This document shows, in pieces, positions 1 to 5,781 of a stretch of 9,548 nucleotides of DNA (its first letter is position 1; every line of letters starts with the position of its first letter). The notes beneath the pieces are model-generated. The model did no database searches. It worked only from the letters and a program-made list of their open reading frames with translations, and was not told where the DNA came from. This DNA comes from Lentzea sp. (GTDB lineage Bacteria > Actinomycetota > Actinomycetes > Mycobacteriales > Pseudonocardiaceae), in the NCBI GenBank assembly GCA_030146905.1, contig JASLAV010001057.1:1-9548 (forward strand), given 5' to 3'. A program made the translations under genes and the position numbers.

Positions 1-432
1 ATCTACCGGCACTTCCCGACGCGTGCCGATCTCGTCGTGGCCGTCTACCGCCACCAGGTCGACGCGTGCGCCGAGGCGGGACCCGCGCTGCTCGCGTCGG
101 CGGAGTCGCCGTTCGCGGCGTTGCGGGACTGGGTGGACCTGTTCGTGGACTTCCTGGTGACCAAGCACGGCCTCGCCGCCGCGACCCGCAACGACCCGGA
201 GGGCTTCGCCGCCCTGCACGCGTTGCTGGGCGGTCTCGTGCCGGTGCTCGCCGAGATCCTCGCCGCAGCCCGCGCGGCCGGCGAGATCACCCGGGAGATC
301 CCCGCCTACCAGCTGCTCCGCGCGATCGGCGACATCTGCGCCGGCGCCGAGCGGACCGATCCGGACTACGACGCCCGCGTGACGATCGGGCTGCTGCTCG
401 ACGGGTGCCGCAGCCGGCCCCTGGAAGGGTGA
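1..432 (+). CDS. TetR-family transcriptional regulator, 3' part (SbtR-like C-terminal domain)
   Basis: The reading frame is open from base 1 and ends at TGA 430-432, so the gene starts before the window and 143 residues are visible. The first residues, YRHFPTRADLVVAVYRH, match the end of a TetR DNA-binding domain (recognition helix plus the start of helix 4, with the typical Y-x-H-F-x-x-R-x-x-L pattern). The rest is all-helical and resembles the SbtR-type ligand-binding domain: LRDWVDLFVDFL, then a helix with ALLGGLVPVLAEIL, then a Gly-Glu-Ile-turn and a final helix. Family members are usually dimeric repressors that release DNA on binding a small ligand; neither ligand nor target can be inferred here. 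The gene converges on the STAND ATPase gene with only 7 bases between the stop codons. An internal ATG-like start at 37 is not the true start, because the conserved DNA-binding residues lie before it. Confidence 0.88.
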   Translation: MYRHFPTRADLVVAVYRHQVDACAEAGPALLASAESPFAALRDWVDLFVDFLVTKHGLAAATRNDPEGFAALHALLGGLVPVLAEILAAARAAGEITREIPAYQLLRAIGDICAGAERTDPDYDARVTIGLLLDGCRSRPLEG

Positions 433-439
433 CCGGCCC

Positions 440-2818
440 TCAGCCAGGGCGCTCGGCGAGCCAGGTGCGCAGCTCGACCGACTTGACGTCGTCGAAGCCG
501 GCGAGGATCTCGGACGCTTCCCCTGCGCAACGCCGGGCCTCGTCCTCGGAGCCGGGCCCGGACAGCTCGCGCGCCAGGTGCACCAGGTTCTTCGCCAGCT
601 TCCAGCGGTCGCCCAGCTGCCGGTGGGTGGCGGCGGCCGTGCGGAAGAAGTCGACGGCGTCCTCGGCCCGCCCGAGAGCGGCGTAGGTCAGTCCGGCGCC
701 CTCGACGGCCATCGCCTCCCGGCTGCGGTCGCCGTTGTGACGGCAGATGACCGCCGCGGCCTGGAACGACACCAGGGCCGAGCCGGGCTCGCCCGCGGCC
801 CGCTGGGCCTTGCCGAGGTACAGCAGGGCCGTCGCCTCCCACAGGCGGTTGGACATCTCGCGGCTGATGGCGACGGCTTCGGTCGCGATGGCCAACGCCT
901 CGTCCACCTCGCCGCGCCGGCCCGCCGAGGAGCTGATCGCGGTGAGCACCATGGACTCGTACAGGCGGCTGCCGAGCTCGCGGAAGATCGCCAGGGACCG
1001 CGTCAGGTGCCCGTCCGCCTCGTCCAGGAGCCTGAGCTGGACGCAGGTGTAGCCGAGGCTGTACAGCACCGTCGCGAGCCATCTGCGGTCGGCCAGCTCA
1101 CCGGTCGCAGCCCAGGCCGAGGAGAACGCGGTGTGCGCCCTGGTCAGGCGGTGCCGGAACAGGTGCACCCAGCCGAGCCCGTTCAACCCCTTCACGACGT
1201 TGGCCAGGTCGCCGAGCTCGCGGTACGTGGCGACCGCGGCGGTGTGGTGGGTGACGGCCTCGTCGAGGTCCATCGTCATCCGGGCGAGCCTGCCGAGGCT
1301 GTCGTGCATCACGGCCTGCTCCGCGCGCAAACCCAGTTCCCGCGCGCACTTCAGGCCGACGAGCGAGGTCGAACGCCAGTCGTTGAAGTGGTTGTAGGTG
1401 GCGTAGATCCGTTCCAGCGCCGCCGCCAGCCGCCAGGCCGTGAGCAGCTGGCCCGTGGCGGCGGCGGCCAGGACGGCGGCCTCCAGGTTCGGTTTCTCCT
1501 CGGTGTACCACCGGGCTGCCTCGTCGTGGCCGGGGAACCGCGGGAGCGGCTCTCCGGTTCCTGGCAGGTCGAAGAGCAACGTCGTGTCGTGCGCGAGGAC
1601 GAGCGCGCAGCTGTACGTCATGCGCAGGTACCAGTCGCAGACCCGTTCGACGGCGGCGAGCTGCTCCTGCTGGGAGACCTCGGACTGCGCGCGGTCCACC
1701 GCGTACGCCCGCAGGAGGTCGTGGAAGCGGTACCGCTCGTACCCCGTCGTCTCCAGGAGACAGGCGCCCGCGAGGTGGTCCAGCGCGGAGCGCACCTGCC
1801 GCGGGTTCCCGCCCACCAGTGCCTCCGCGGCCTTCTCGCTGAAGTCGGCACCGGGGTGGAGGCCGAGCAGGCAGAAGACCGTCGCGGTGTGCTCCGGCAG
1901 CGCGCGGTAGGACCAGGCGAACACCGTGTGCACGGCGTAGGCCTCGTCGAGGTCACCAGTCGAGAGCGTGTTCCACAGCTCCGACTCGTCGCGCAGGCCC
2001 GCGATGAGCTTGCCCAGCGGCATGGCCGGACGGCTCGCGGCCCGTTCCGCCGCGATCCGCAGCGCCAGCGGGAGGTAGGCGCACAGGCGGGCGAGCTCGG
2101 CGACGTCGTCCGGTGCGTCGCCGCTGCGGTACTCCTGGATCGTCGTCGTCAGCAGGGCCACCGCCTCGGTCTCGGTGAGGGTCTCGAGCGTCCTGCGGCG
2201 GGCGCCGTGCCGGATCGCGAGACCCTGGAGGTGGCTGCGGCTGGTGATGATCGCGAGGCTGTGGCCGGAACCCGGGATCAACGGGCGGACCTGCGTGGTG
2301 CCGGCCGCGTTGTCGAGGATGACCAGCATCCGCCGGTCGGCCAGCGTGGAGCGGTAGAGGCTCGACTTCTCCTCCACCTCGGCGGGGACGGCGGCCGCCG
2401 GTACGCCGAGCGCGAGCAGGAACCGCTCCAGCGCCTCGTCGGGGGAGACGGGCACGCCGGGGTCGTAGCCCCGCAGGTTGATGTAGAGCTGGCCGTCGGG
2501 GAACTGGTCCCTGGTGCGGTGGGCCCAGTGCAGGGCCAGCGACGTCTTCCCGACGCCCGCGGTCCCGGAGATCACGTAGACCACCAGGTTCTCGTCGTCG
2601 ACGAGGAGCTCGTCGAGGGCGGCGAGCTCGGAGATCCGGTTCACGAACCCCCGCACGCCCCGCGGCAGCTGGAGGGGACGGTTGCCGCGGCCACCGGTCC
2701 CGTAGTGGAAGTGGATCCCACCGGCGACGTCGCGCGCCTGCACGATCTCGCCGGAGTTGCCCTGCACCTCCGCGTGGTTGACGCCGGTGGCGCCGGCCTC
2801 CTCCGGGCTGTCCGGCAT
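440..2818 (-). CDS. STAND ATPase: NB-ARC domain plus C-terminal TPR repeats (NLR-like)
   Basis: This 792-residue protein has NLR/AfsR-like architecture but lacks the SARP DNA-binding domain of AfsR. Visible in order: a short N-terminal region with a glycine-rich VQARDVAGGIHFH segment (about 18-40); an NB-ARC ATPase with Walker A GTAGVGKT (85-92), Walker B LVILDN (165-170), a sensor-like ITSR (191-194) and a GLPL-like LPLAL (249-253); a winged-helix region ending in an MHD-like FHDLLRAYA (365-373); and about 400 residues of helical TPR repeats. Such proteins are normally ADP-bound switches that oligomerise on ligand sensing by the repeats; what this one senses or signals to is unknown. ATG at 2816-2818 is preceded by GGTGAG at good spacing. 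It is the last gene of the putative operon, 45 bases after the dioxygenase stop. The fold is certain; whether it acts as regulator or defence sensor is open. Confidence 0.93.
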   Translation of the reverse strand: MPDSPEEAGATGVNHAEVQGNSGEIVQARDVAGGIHFHYGTGGRGNRPLQLPRGVRGFVNRISELAALDELLVDDENLVVYVISGTAGVGKTSLALHWAHRTRDQFPDGQLYINLRGYDPGVPVSPDEALERFLLALGVPAAAVPAEVEEKSSLYRSTLADRRMLVILDNAAGTTQVRPLIPGSGHSLAIITSRSHLQGLAIRHGARRRTLETLTETEAVALLTTTIQEYRSGDAPDDVAELARLCAYLPLALRIAAERAASRPAMPLGKLIAGLRDESELWNTLSTGDLDEAYAVHTVFAWSYRALPEHTATVFCLLGLHPGADFSEKAAEALVGGNPRQVRSALDHLAGACLLETTGYERYRFHDLLRAYAVDRAQSEVSQQEQLAAVERVCDWYLRMTYSCALVLAHDTTLLFDLPGTGEPLPRFPGHDEAARWYTEEKPNLEAAVLAAAATGQLLTAWRLAAALERIYATYNHFNDWRSTSLVGLKCARELGLRAEQAVMHDSLGRLARMTMDLDEAVTHHTAAVATYRELGDLANVVKGLNGLGWVHLFRHRLTRAHTAFSSAWAATGELADRRWLATVLYSLGYTCVQLRLLDEADGHLTRSLAIFRELGSRLYESMVLTAISSSAGRRGEVDEALAIATEAVAISREMSNRLWEATALLYLGKAQRAAGEPGSALVSFQAAAVICRHNGDRSREAMAVEGAGLTYAALGRAEDAVDFFRTAAATHRQLGDRWKLAKNLVHLARELSGPGSEDEARRCAGEASEILAGFDDVKSVELRTWLAERPG

Positions 2819-2863
2819 GTCAGCTCACCGCCGTGCGTCGGTCCGCGAGGTTCCGCACCGCGA

Positions 2864-3690
2864 TCACCACTGGAACTCGCCGAGCAGTTCTCTGAGCTCC
2901 GCGTCGCCGGTCCGGGCGAGCGCCGTCGTGAGGGGCTCGCGAGCGGGCACACCGGGGCGGCCGGCATCGGTCCTGAGCCAGGACGGGACGTAGCCGAGCA
3001 GCAGAAGCGTCCGGTGACCCGCCTCGGCCGTGGACGGGGCGGTCCGGTGCCAGAGGCCGCCGTGGATGACGACCGCGTCTCCCGGTTCGAAGAAGAGCTC
3101 GACCTGACCCTCGCGATCGCCCCGGTCGCCCGGCGGGATCCGCAGGTCCGTGCGCAGGTGCGAGCCGGGCGGCACCACCAGCGCGCCCTCGTCGGCCGAC
3201 ACCCTGTCCAGGTAGATGGGGAGTGCAACTGGTGGGGGTGGCAGAAGAAGATCGGCTGGGGATCGGGGACGACCGGGAGGTGGTTGTGCCCCGGCACGGC
3301 GATTCCCGCCGTGCCGGGGTAGTGCAGGCGCGCTTCGAGGTCGACCCAGACCCGGGGGCCGAGGAGGGTGCGCGCGGTCGAGAGGACGGGTTCGAGGCGG
3401 AGCAACCGGTGGAACTCCACGTCCTTGTCGAGCAACCGGCGGAGGTAGATGCTGTCGTTCGGGACCCATTCGGCCTCCGGCATTCCCTCTTCGGCTCCGG
3501 CCAGAGAACGCACACACGTGCGTAATGTCTGCACCGCCGGCGCGGGAGGAAGTCCGCGGTGGTGGAGATAACCCCGCCGCACCAGATGATCGATTTCCGC
3601 GAGCCCGACACCGGTGGTGGCGGCGTGGAGCGGAAAACCCGCGGACTGGTCGTTGATCAGGAAGTCCGTGCGAACCGGCTGTTCGTCCAC
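2864..3690 (-). pseudogene. Phytanoyl-CoA dioxygenase (PhyH)-like protein, reading frame broken by an apparent one-base deletion
   Basis: Two overlapping minus-strand frames together make one PhyH-like protein of about 275 residues, the usual family size. The N-terminal half starts at GTG 3690 (VDEQPVRTDF...) and contains the family's early helix IDHLVRRGYLHHRGL and the strand VWVDLEARLHYPG. The C-terminal half is one frame away and carries PIYLDRVSADEGALVVPPGSH, the late metal-ligand region GGLWHRTAPS and the 2-oxoglutarate-binding-like RTLLLLGY, ending at TGA 2864. The frames join best at the run of five G at 3234-3238: one extra base gives a smooth ...FFCHPPPVALPIYLD... strand. It could be a real mutation or a homopolymer sequencing error; the conserved 3' half suggests recent loss or error. 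PhyH enzymes are Fe(II)/2-oxoglutarate oxygenases; the substrate is unknown. The start overlaps the DUF6879 gene by 34 bases, so the two are probably coupled. The ribosome binding site is weak. Confidence 0.8.
3234..3238 (-). other. Probable frameshift site in the PhyH-like gene
   Basis: This is a run of five G on the plus strand (CCCCC in the coding strand). Upstream codons read ...TGC CAC CCC in the N-terminal frame. Adding one C gives CCC CCA CCA GTT GCA CTC CCC ATC and continues directly in the C-terminal frame. A second possible site is the run GGGG at 3218-3221, which would keep HPHQLHS before PIYLD. The first is preferred because it gives an alternating hydrophobic strand (VALPIYL) where the family has one. 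Confidence 0.6.
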
Positions 3691-4256
3691 AGTCGATTCT
3701 CGCTTTCGGCGGCGAGCTCGGACAGTGGGAATGATCTGACCTTGAACTCCCGCCACGCCCTTCGCGCCGTCTCGAGGCGTTCCGGGTGCTCGTTGCGGTT
3801 GATGTAGAGCAGCTCGCCCTCGTCGTTGTAGCTGAGATCGACGACCACCGCGTCGTCGAACAACCAGGTGTCCGTGTGGAAGATGTCCGGCACGTCTTCG
3901 CGGTGGATGAAGCGGATGTCCTCGCCGGCCGCGCCGTTGACCGCGTAGTACCAGTCGATCTCGAACTGGAGGTAGGGGGTCAGCTCGCGGTCGATGATGT
4001 GGACCCGGCCCATGTACTTGCCTTCGGCCACGCACTTCCTGATGTTGGCGGCCCACTCGGCGTTGCGGTCGGCGGGCAACGGCTTGCCCGCGAGGTAGTG
4101 CGCGAGCTGCTCGCGCTCCTCCTCGACCCGGTAGACCGGCAGCGTCTCGATCCGGGTGGCGGACCTCGTGAAACTCGTGAAGAGCCTGCCGAACTGCTCT
4201 TTGCTCAGAATGATGTCCTCACCTCCCGGCTCGTCAGCGGTTGAATGCGCGTTCAA
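3657..4256 (-). CDS. DUF6879 family protein
   Basis: This is a cytosolic-looking protein of up to 199 residues with no signal peptide or membrane segment. It matches the actinobacterial DUF6879 pattern: LSKEQFGRLFTSFTRSATRIETLPVY at the start, WAANIRKCVAEGKYMGRVHII in the middle, YLQFEIDWYY, a GEDIRFIHR segment, WLFDDAVVVDLSYNDEGELL and a C-terminal RRAWREF helix. The biochemical function of the family is unknown; members are often found beside XRE/DUF397 genes and a small protein like the one upstream, as here. The longest frame starts at TTG 4256, inside the preceding gene and without a ribosome binding site. A very good GGAGG (4222-4226) lies 7 bases before an ATC codon at 4214 (then ATT at 4211, CTG at 4208), exactly where family members normally begin, so translation may start at a non-canonical codon. 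The stop overlaps the PhyH-like gene start by 34 bases. Confidence 0.85.
   Translation of the reverse strand: MNAHSTADEPGGEDIILSKEQFGRLFTSFTRSATRIETLPVYRVEEEREQLAHYLAGKPLPADRNAEWAANIRKCVAEGKYMGRVHIIDRELTPYLQFEIDWYYAVNGAAGEDIRFIHREDVPDIFHTDTWLFDDAVVVDLSYNDEGELLYINRNEHPERLETARRAWREFKVRSFPLSELAAESENRLWTNSRFARTS
4222..4226 (-). promoter_or_regulatory. Strong Shine-Dalgarno for the DUF6879 gene, without a standard start codon
   Basis: GGAGG in the context CGGGAGGTGAGG sits just after the small-protein stop (TGA 4236-4234). It is followed after 7 bases by ATC, after 10 by ATT and after 13 by CTG, all in the DUF6879 frame. No ATG, GTG or TTG lies at a usable distance. This decides against the upstream TTG 4256 as the main start. 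Confidence 0.55.
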
Positions 4257-4425
4257 GGATGTAGCGCGGTATTTCCACCGCGCTCTCTCCGGGTGGCATC
4301 TCCAGTCCGGACTGGACGGAGTCCACGTCGAAACCCTGCACGACGATGGTGCCGTTCTCGGTTTCGTAGACCGCGGGGCAGGGACCGTTTCCGCAGCCGG
4401 ATCCGCCGATCAGCCTGAGTTTCAC
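4234..4425 (-). CDS. Small conserved protein (63 aa), partner of the DUF6879 gene
   Basis: This is the first gene of the minus-strand operon. GTG 4425-4423 is preceded by an excellent AGAGGAG, 4 bases away, which fixes the start; longer in-frame versions reaching to 4521 have no such site. The 63-residue product reads VKLRLIGGSG, then a cysteine pair in GCGNGPCPAVY, then a strand GTIVVQGFDV, and ends with ESAVEIPRYIL. This resembles a small actinobacterial family (KLRLIG..S....CPTLY.T..GTYVVQGW...VEIP) that I recall being encoded beside DUF6879 genes; I know no named function. Two cysteines four residues apart (Cys11 and Cys16 region) could bind metal or form a disulfide, but there are too few for a classical zinc finger. 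The stop lies just before the ribosome binding site of the DUF6879 gene, so the two are probably translated together. Confidence 0.75.
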   Translation of the reverse strand: MKLRLIGGSGCGNGPCPAVYETENGTIVVQGFDVDSVQSGLEMPPGESAVEIPRYILERAFNR

Positions 4426-4470
4426 GGCACTCCTCTCTGACGTGGCGGCGACGTGGTGCGAGGAGTTTGA

Positions 4471-4499
4471 ATTCTGGCGATCGTTTGGGGCCGATACAA
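4471..4499 (-). promoter_or_regulatory. Candidate promoter of the small protein-DUF6879-PhyH-STAND operon
   Basis: On the minus strand TTGTAT (4499-4494) is followed after exactly 17 bases by CAGAAT (4476-4471). These match the -35 and -10 consensus at 3 and 4 of 6 positions. A start near 4464 would give a leader of about 40 bases with the strong Shine-Dalgarno at its end. The match is only moderate. Confidence 0.3.
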
Positions 4500-4502
4500 C
4501 CG

Positions 4503-4550
4503 GCGCCACCCTGTTGACCACGATTCGTCAATAAGTGTCCAGGGTGGCGC
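4503..4550. repeat. Perfect 11-bp inverted repeat with a nested 5-bp inverted repeat
   Basis: GCGCCACCCTG (4503-4513) and its exact complement CAGGGTGGCGC (4540-4550) enclose 26 bases that contain a second inverted pair, TTGAC (4514-4518) and GTCAA (4527-4531), around an 8-base loop. The element sits between the DUF397 stop and the candidate promoter of the STAND operon, ending 4 bases from the -35-like box. It could be a regulator-binding site for the operon or a terminator/attenuator hairpin for transcripts arriving from the XRE-DUF397 pair. No U-tract follows on either strand. Confidence 0.55.
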
Positions 4551-4655
4551 GATGCCCAATGTCCATTCGCAGTCAGATTGGTGGTGTGTTCATCCGTCCG
4601 CGTCAAAACGGAGGCCCGGAAGGGTGAACAATCCAGGTGGTTGCGAATTGCCGGA

Positions 4656-4823
4656 TCAGGGGCGGAGTTGGTCGACGGTCATCTTCAGGAAAGCCGACCA
4701 AGCACGTGCGGAGACCGGCACGTGAGTGGCGGGGGCCTTGCTGTCCCGGACACCGACGCCGTGACCCACTTCGACGCAGTTGTCGCCGTCGCCGCTATGA
4801 CTGCTCTTGCGCCACTCGGTCAT
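4656..4823 (-). CDS. DUF397 domain protein (Scr2-like small partner of the XRE regulator)
   Basis: This 55-residue gene begins MTEWRKSSHSGDGDNCVEVG and continues with VRDSKAPATHVPVSARAWSAFL. These are the hallmarks of DUF397: the W-x-K-S-S-x-S-x-x-x-x-x-C-V-E-V start, the R-D-S-K block and the final aromatic W-x-x-F-L helix. DUF397 proteins are small actinobacterial partners of XRE/DUF5753 regulators (for example Scr2 with Scr1, or the WhiJ-associated proteins of Streptomyces coelicolor) and are thought to modulate the regulator by direct contact. The ATG (4823-4821) overlaps the stop of the XRE gene in ATGA and is preceded by GGAGGG at suitable spacing, so translation is coupled. The stop is TGA 4658-4656. 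The length is normal for the family (55-75 residues). Confidence 0.93.
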   Translation of the reverse strand: MTEWRKSSHSGDGDNCVEVGHGVGVRDSKAPATHVPVSARAWSAFLKMTVDQLRP

Positions 4824-5656
4824 TGGAGACCCTCCAAGATGCTGTTGATCACCGCCCTCGATTGTTCCTCATCGAGAGCGATGGCAGCGAGGTCCTTCAG
4901 GATGTTCTCGTAGGTGTCGACGGTGTCCTTGTCGTCGAAGAAGAGGCAGCACTTGACGCTCTCGACGTAGACGACCGGCGGGTACTTCGGGAACTTCATC
5001 AGCCGGAAGTCGCCGGACACACCGGCGTGCACGCCGACCGACCTCGGGACGATCCGGATGCTGATGTACCTCCGCACCGATATCCGCAGCAGGTGGGCAA
5101 GCTGCTCCCGCCACACCTCCTCGCCGCCGACCGGTAGCCACAGCGCCTGCTCGTGCACGTAGAAGGTGAAGGTCCGGGTGTATTCGAGGATCGCCGCTCG
5201 GGCCACCCTCGCCGCGACCGTCGCTGAGACGTTCTCCGGCGAGACCGTTCGAGCCTTCGCGGTGACAGCCTCGACGTACTCGGGGATCTGGAGCAGGCCG
5301 GGCACGAGGACCATCGACCAGCACGTGATCTCGTCGGCGTCCTTCTCCTGGTTGATCAGCGTGCGGACCTGGTCGGGGACGCCGTCGTCCGGCACCTGGA
5401 GGTAGACGTTCCCCGTCTCGCGGAACAGCGCGAGCAGCTCGTCGCGTTCGTCGAGCGGTGCGCGGCAGTAGGCGAGCAGCTCGCGGACCTCCGCCTCGTC
5501 CACCCCGCCCTTGCCGCCGAGCATGTCGCAGACCTTGGCCTCCTGCCAGCCGAGCAGCTCGGCGAGCCTGCGCTGGGTCAGGCCGGTCCGTTCGACCACC
5601 TTCCTGACGCCGTTGCCGAACTCGCGGCCCACCACGCTGGACGATCTCTTGGGCAT
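4820..5656 (-). CDS. XRE-family helix-turn-helix regulator with DUF5753 domain (Scr1/WhiJ type)
   Basis: A 278-residue protein. Residues about 12-60 form a helix-turn-helix of the Cro/C1 type (FGNGVRKVVERTGLTQRRLAELLGW, then KVCDMLGG). From about residue 90 the DUF5753 domain is recognisable: EITCWSMVLVPGLLQIPEYVEAV, VAARVARAAIL, FYVHEQALWLPVGGEEVWREQLAHLL, IRIVPRSVGVHAG and a C-terminal FFDDKDTVDTYENILKDLAAIAL helix pair. Such proteins regulate development or secondary metabolism in actinomycetes, usually together with an adjacent DUF397 protein, which is present here (ATGA overlap). No Shine-Dalgarno precedes ATG 5656-5654 (the upstream bases are CCTCC), while TAGCGT lies 6 bases before it, so a leaderless transcript is likely. 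It probably controls its own promoter and perhaps the divergent DUF4262-GNAT pair, given the repeats in the shared spacer. Confidence 0.93.
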   Translation of the reverse strand: MPKRSSSVVGREFGNGVRKVVERTGLTQRRLAELLGWQEAKVCDMLGGKGGVDEAEVRELLAYCRAPLDERDELLALFRETGNVYLQVPDDGVPDQVRTLINQEKDADEITCWSMVLVPGLLQIPEYVEAVTAKARTVSPENVSATVAARVARAAILEYTRTFTFYVHEQALWLPVGGEEVWREQLAHLLRISVRRYISIRIVPRSVGVHAGVSGDFRLMKFPKYPPVVYVESVKCCLFFDDKDTVDTYENILKDLAAIALDEEQSRAVINSILEGLQ

Positions 5657-5694
5657 GGAGGAACGCTAGGAGTCCGAGTGGTCGCCTTCCATCG

Positions 5695-5716
5695 TTCAGC
5701 ACCGAATGTGCCTGAA
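5695..5716. promoter_or_regulatory. Imperfect inverted repeat, candidate operator 1 in the divergent XRE/DUF4262 spacer
   Basis: TTCAGCAC (5695-5702) and GTGCCTGAA (5708-5716) are complementary apart from one extra base, around the 5-base centre CGAAT. The element lies about 40 bases upstream of the XRE gene start and shares GCACCGAA and the GTGCC arm with the repeat at 5752-5768. The binding protein is inferred, not shown. Confidence 0.4.
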
Positions 5717-5751
5717 GGTGGGAGCGTTGGAGCGGCTCTAAGCAGGCATAA

Positions 5752-5768
5752 GGCACCGAAGTGGTGCC
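5752..5768. promoter_or_regulatory. Perfect 6-bp inverted repeat, candidate operator 2 next to the DUF4262 promoter
   Basis: GGCACC (5752-5757), spacer GAAGT, GGTGCC (5763-5768). It directly precedes TAGGCT (5770-5775), a possible -10 box 6 bases before GTG 5782, so a protein bound here would cover the core promoter. It shares GCACCGAA with the first repeat, 54 bases away. Confidence 0.45.
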
Positions 5769-5781
5769 GTAGGCTGGTGAG

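Noticed and set aside
3223..3250. Programmed -1 frameshift producing the full PhyH-like protein
   Set aside because: CCC can slip back by one on the five-C run, but the following codon CAC cannot re-pair as CCA and I see no obvious downstream stimulatory structure. A base loss or sequencing error is simpler, though slippage is not fully excluded.
578..3322. A 914-codon open frame on the plus strand opposite the STAND gene
   Set aside because: It is antisense to a gene with clear NB-ARC motifs; its translation is low-complexity, rich in Val, Arg, Gly, Gln and Glu, the usual mirror of high-GC codon bias.
4234..4425. The 63-residue protein as a RiPP precursor modified by the PhyH-like oxygenase
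   Set aside because: It lacks a leader/core layout, cleavage motif or Cys/Ser/Thr-rich C-terminus, no RiPP maturase is present, and it resembles a conserved small domain family over its whole length.
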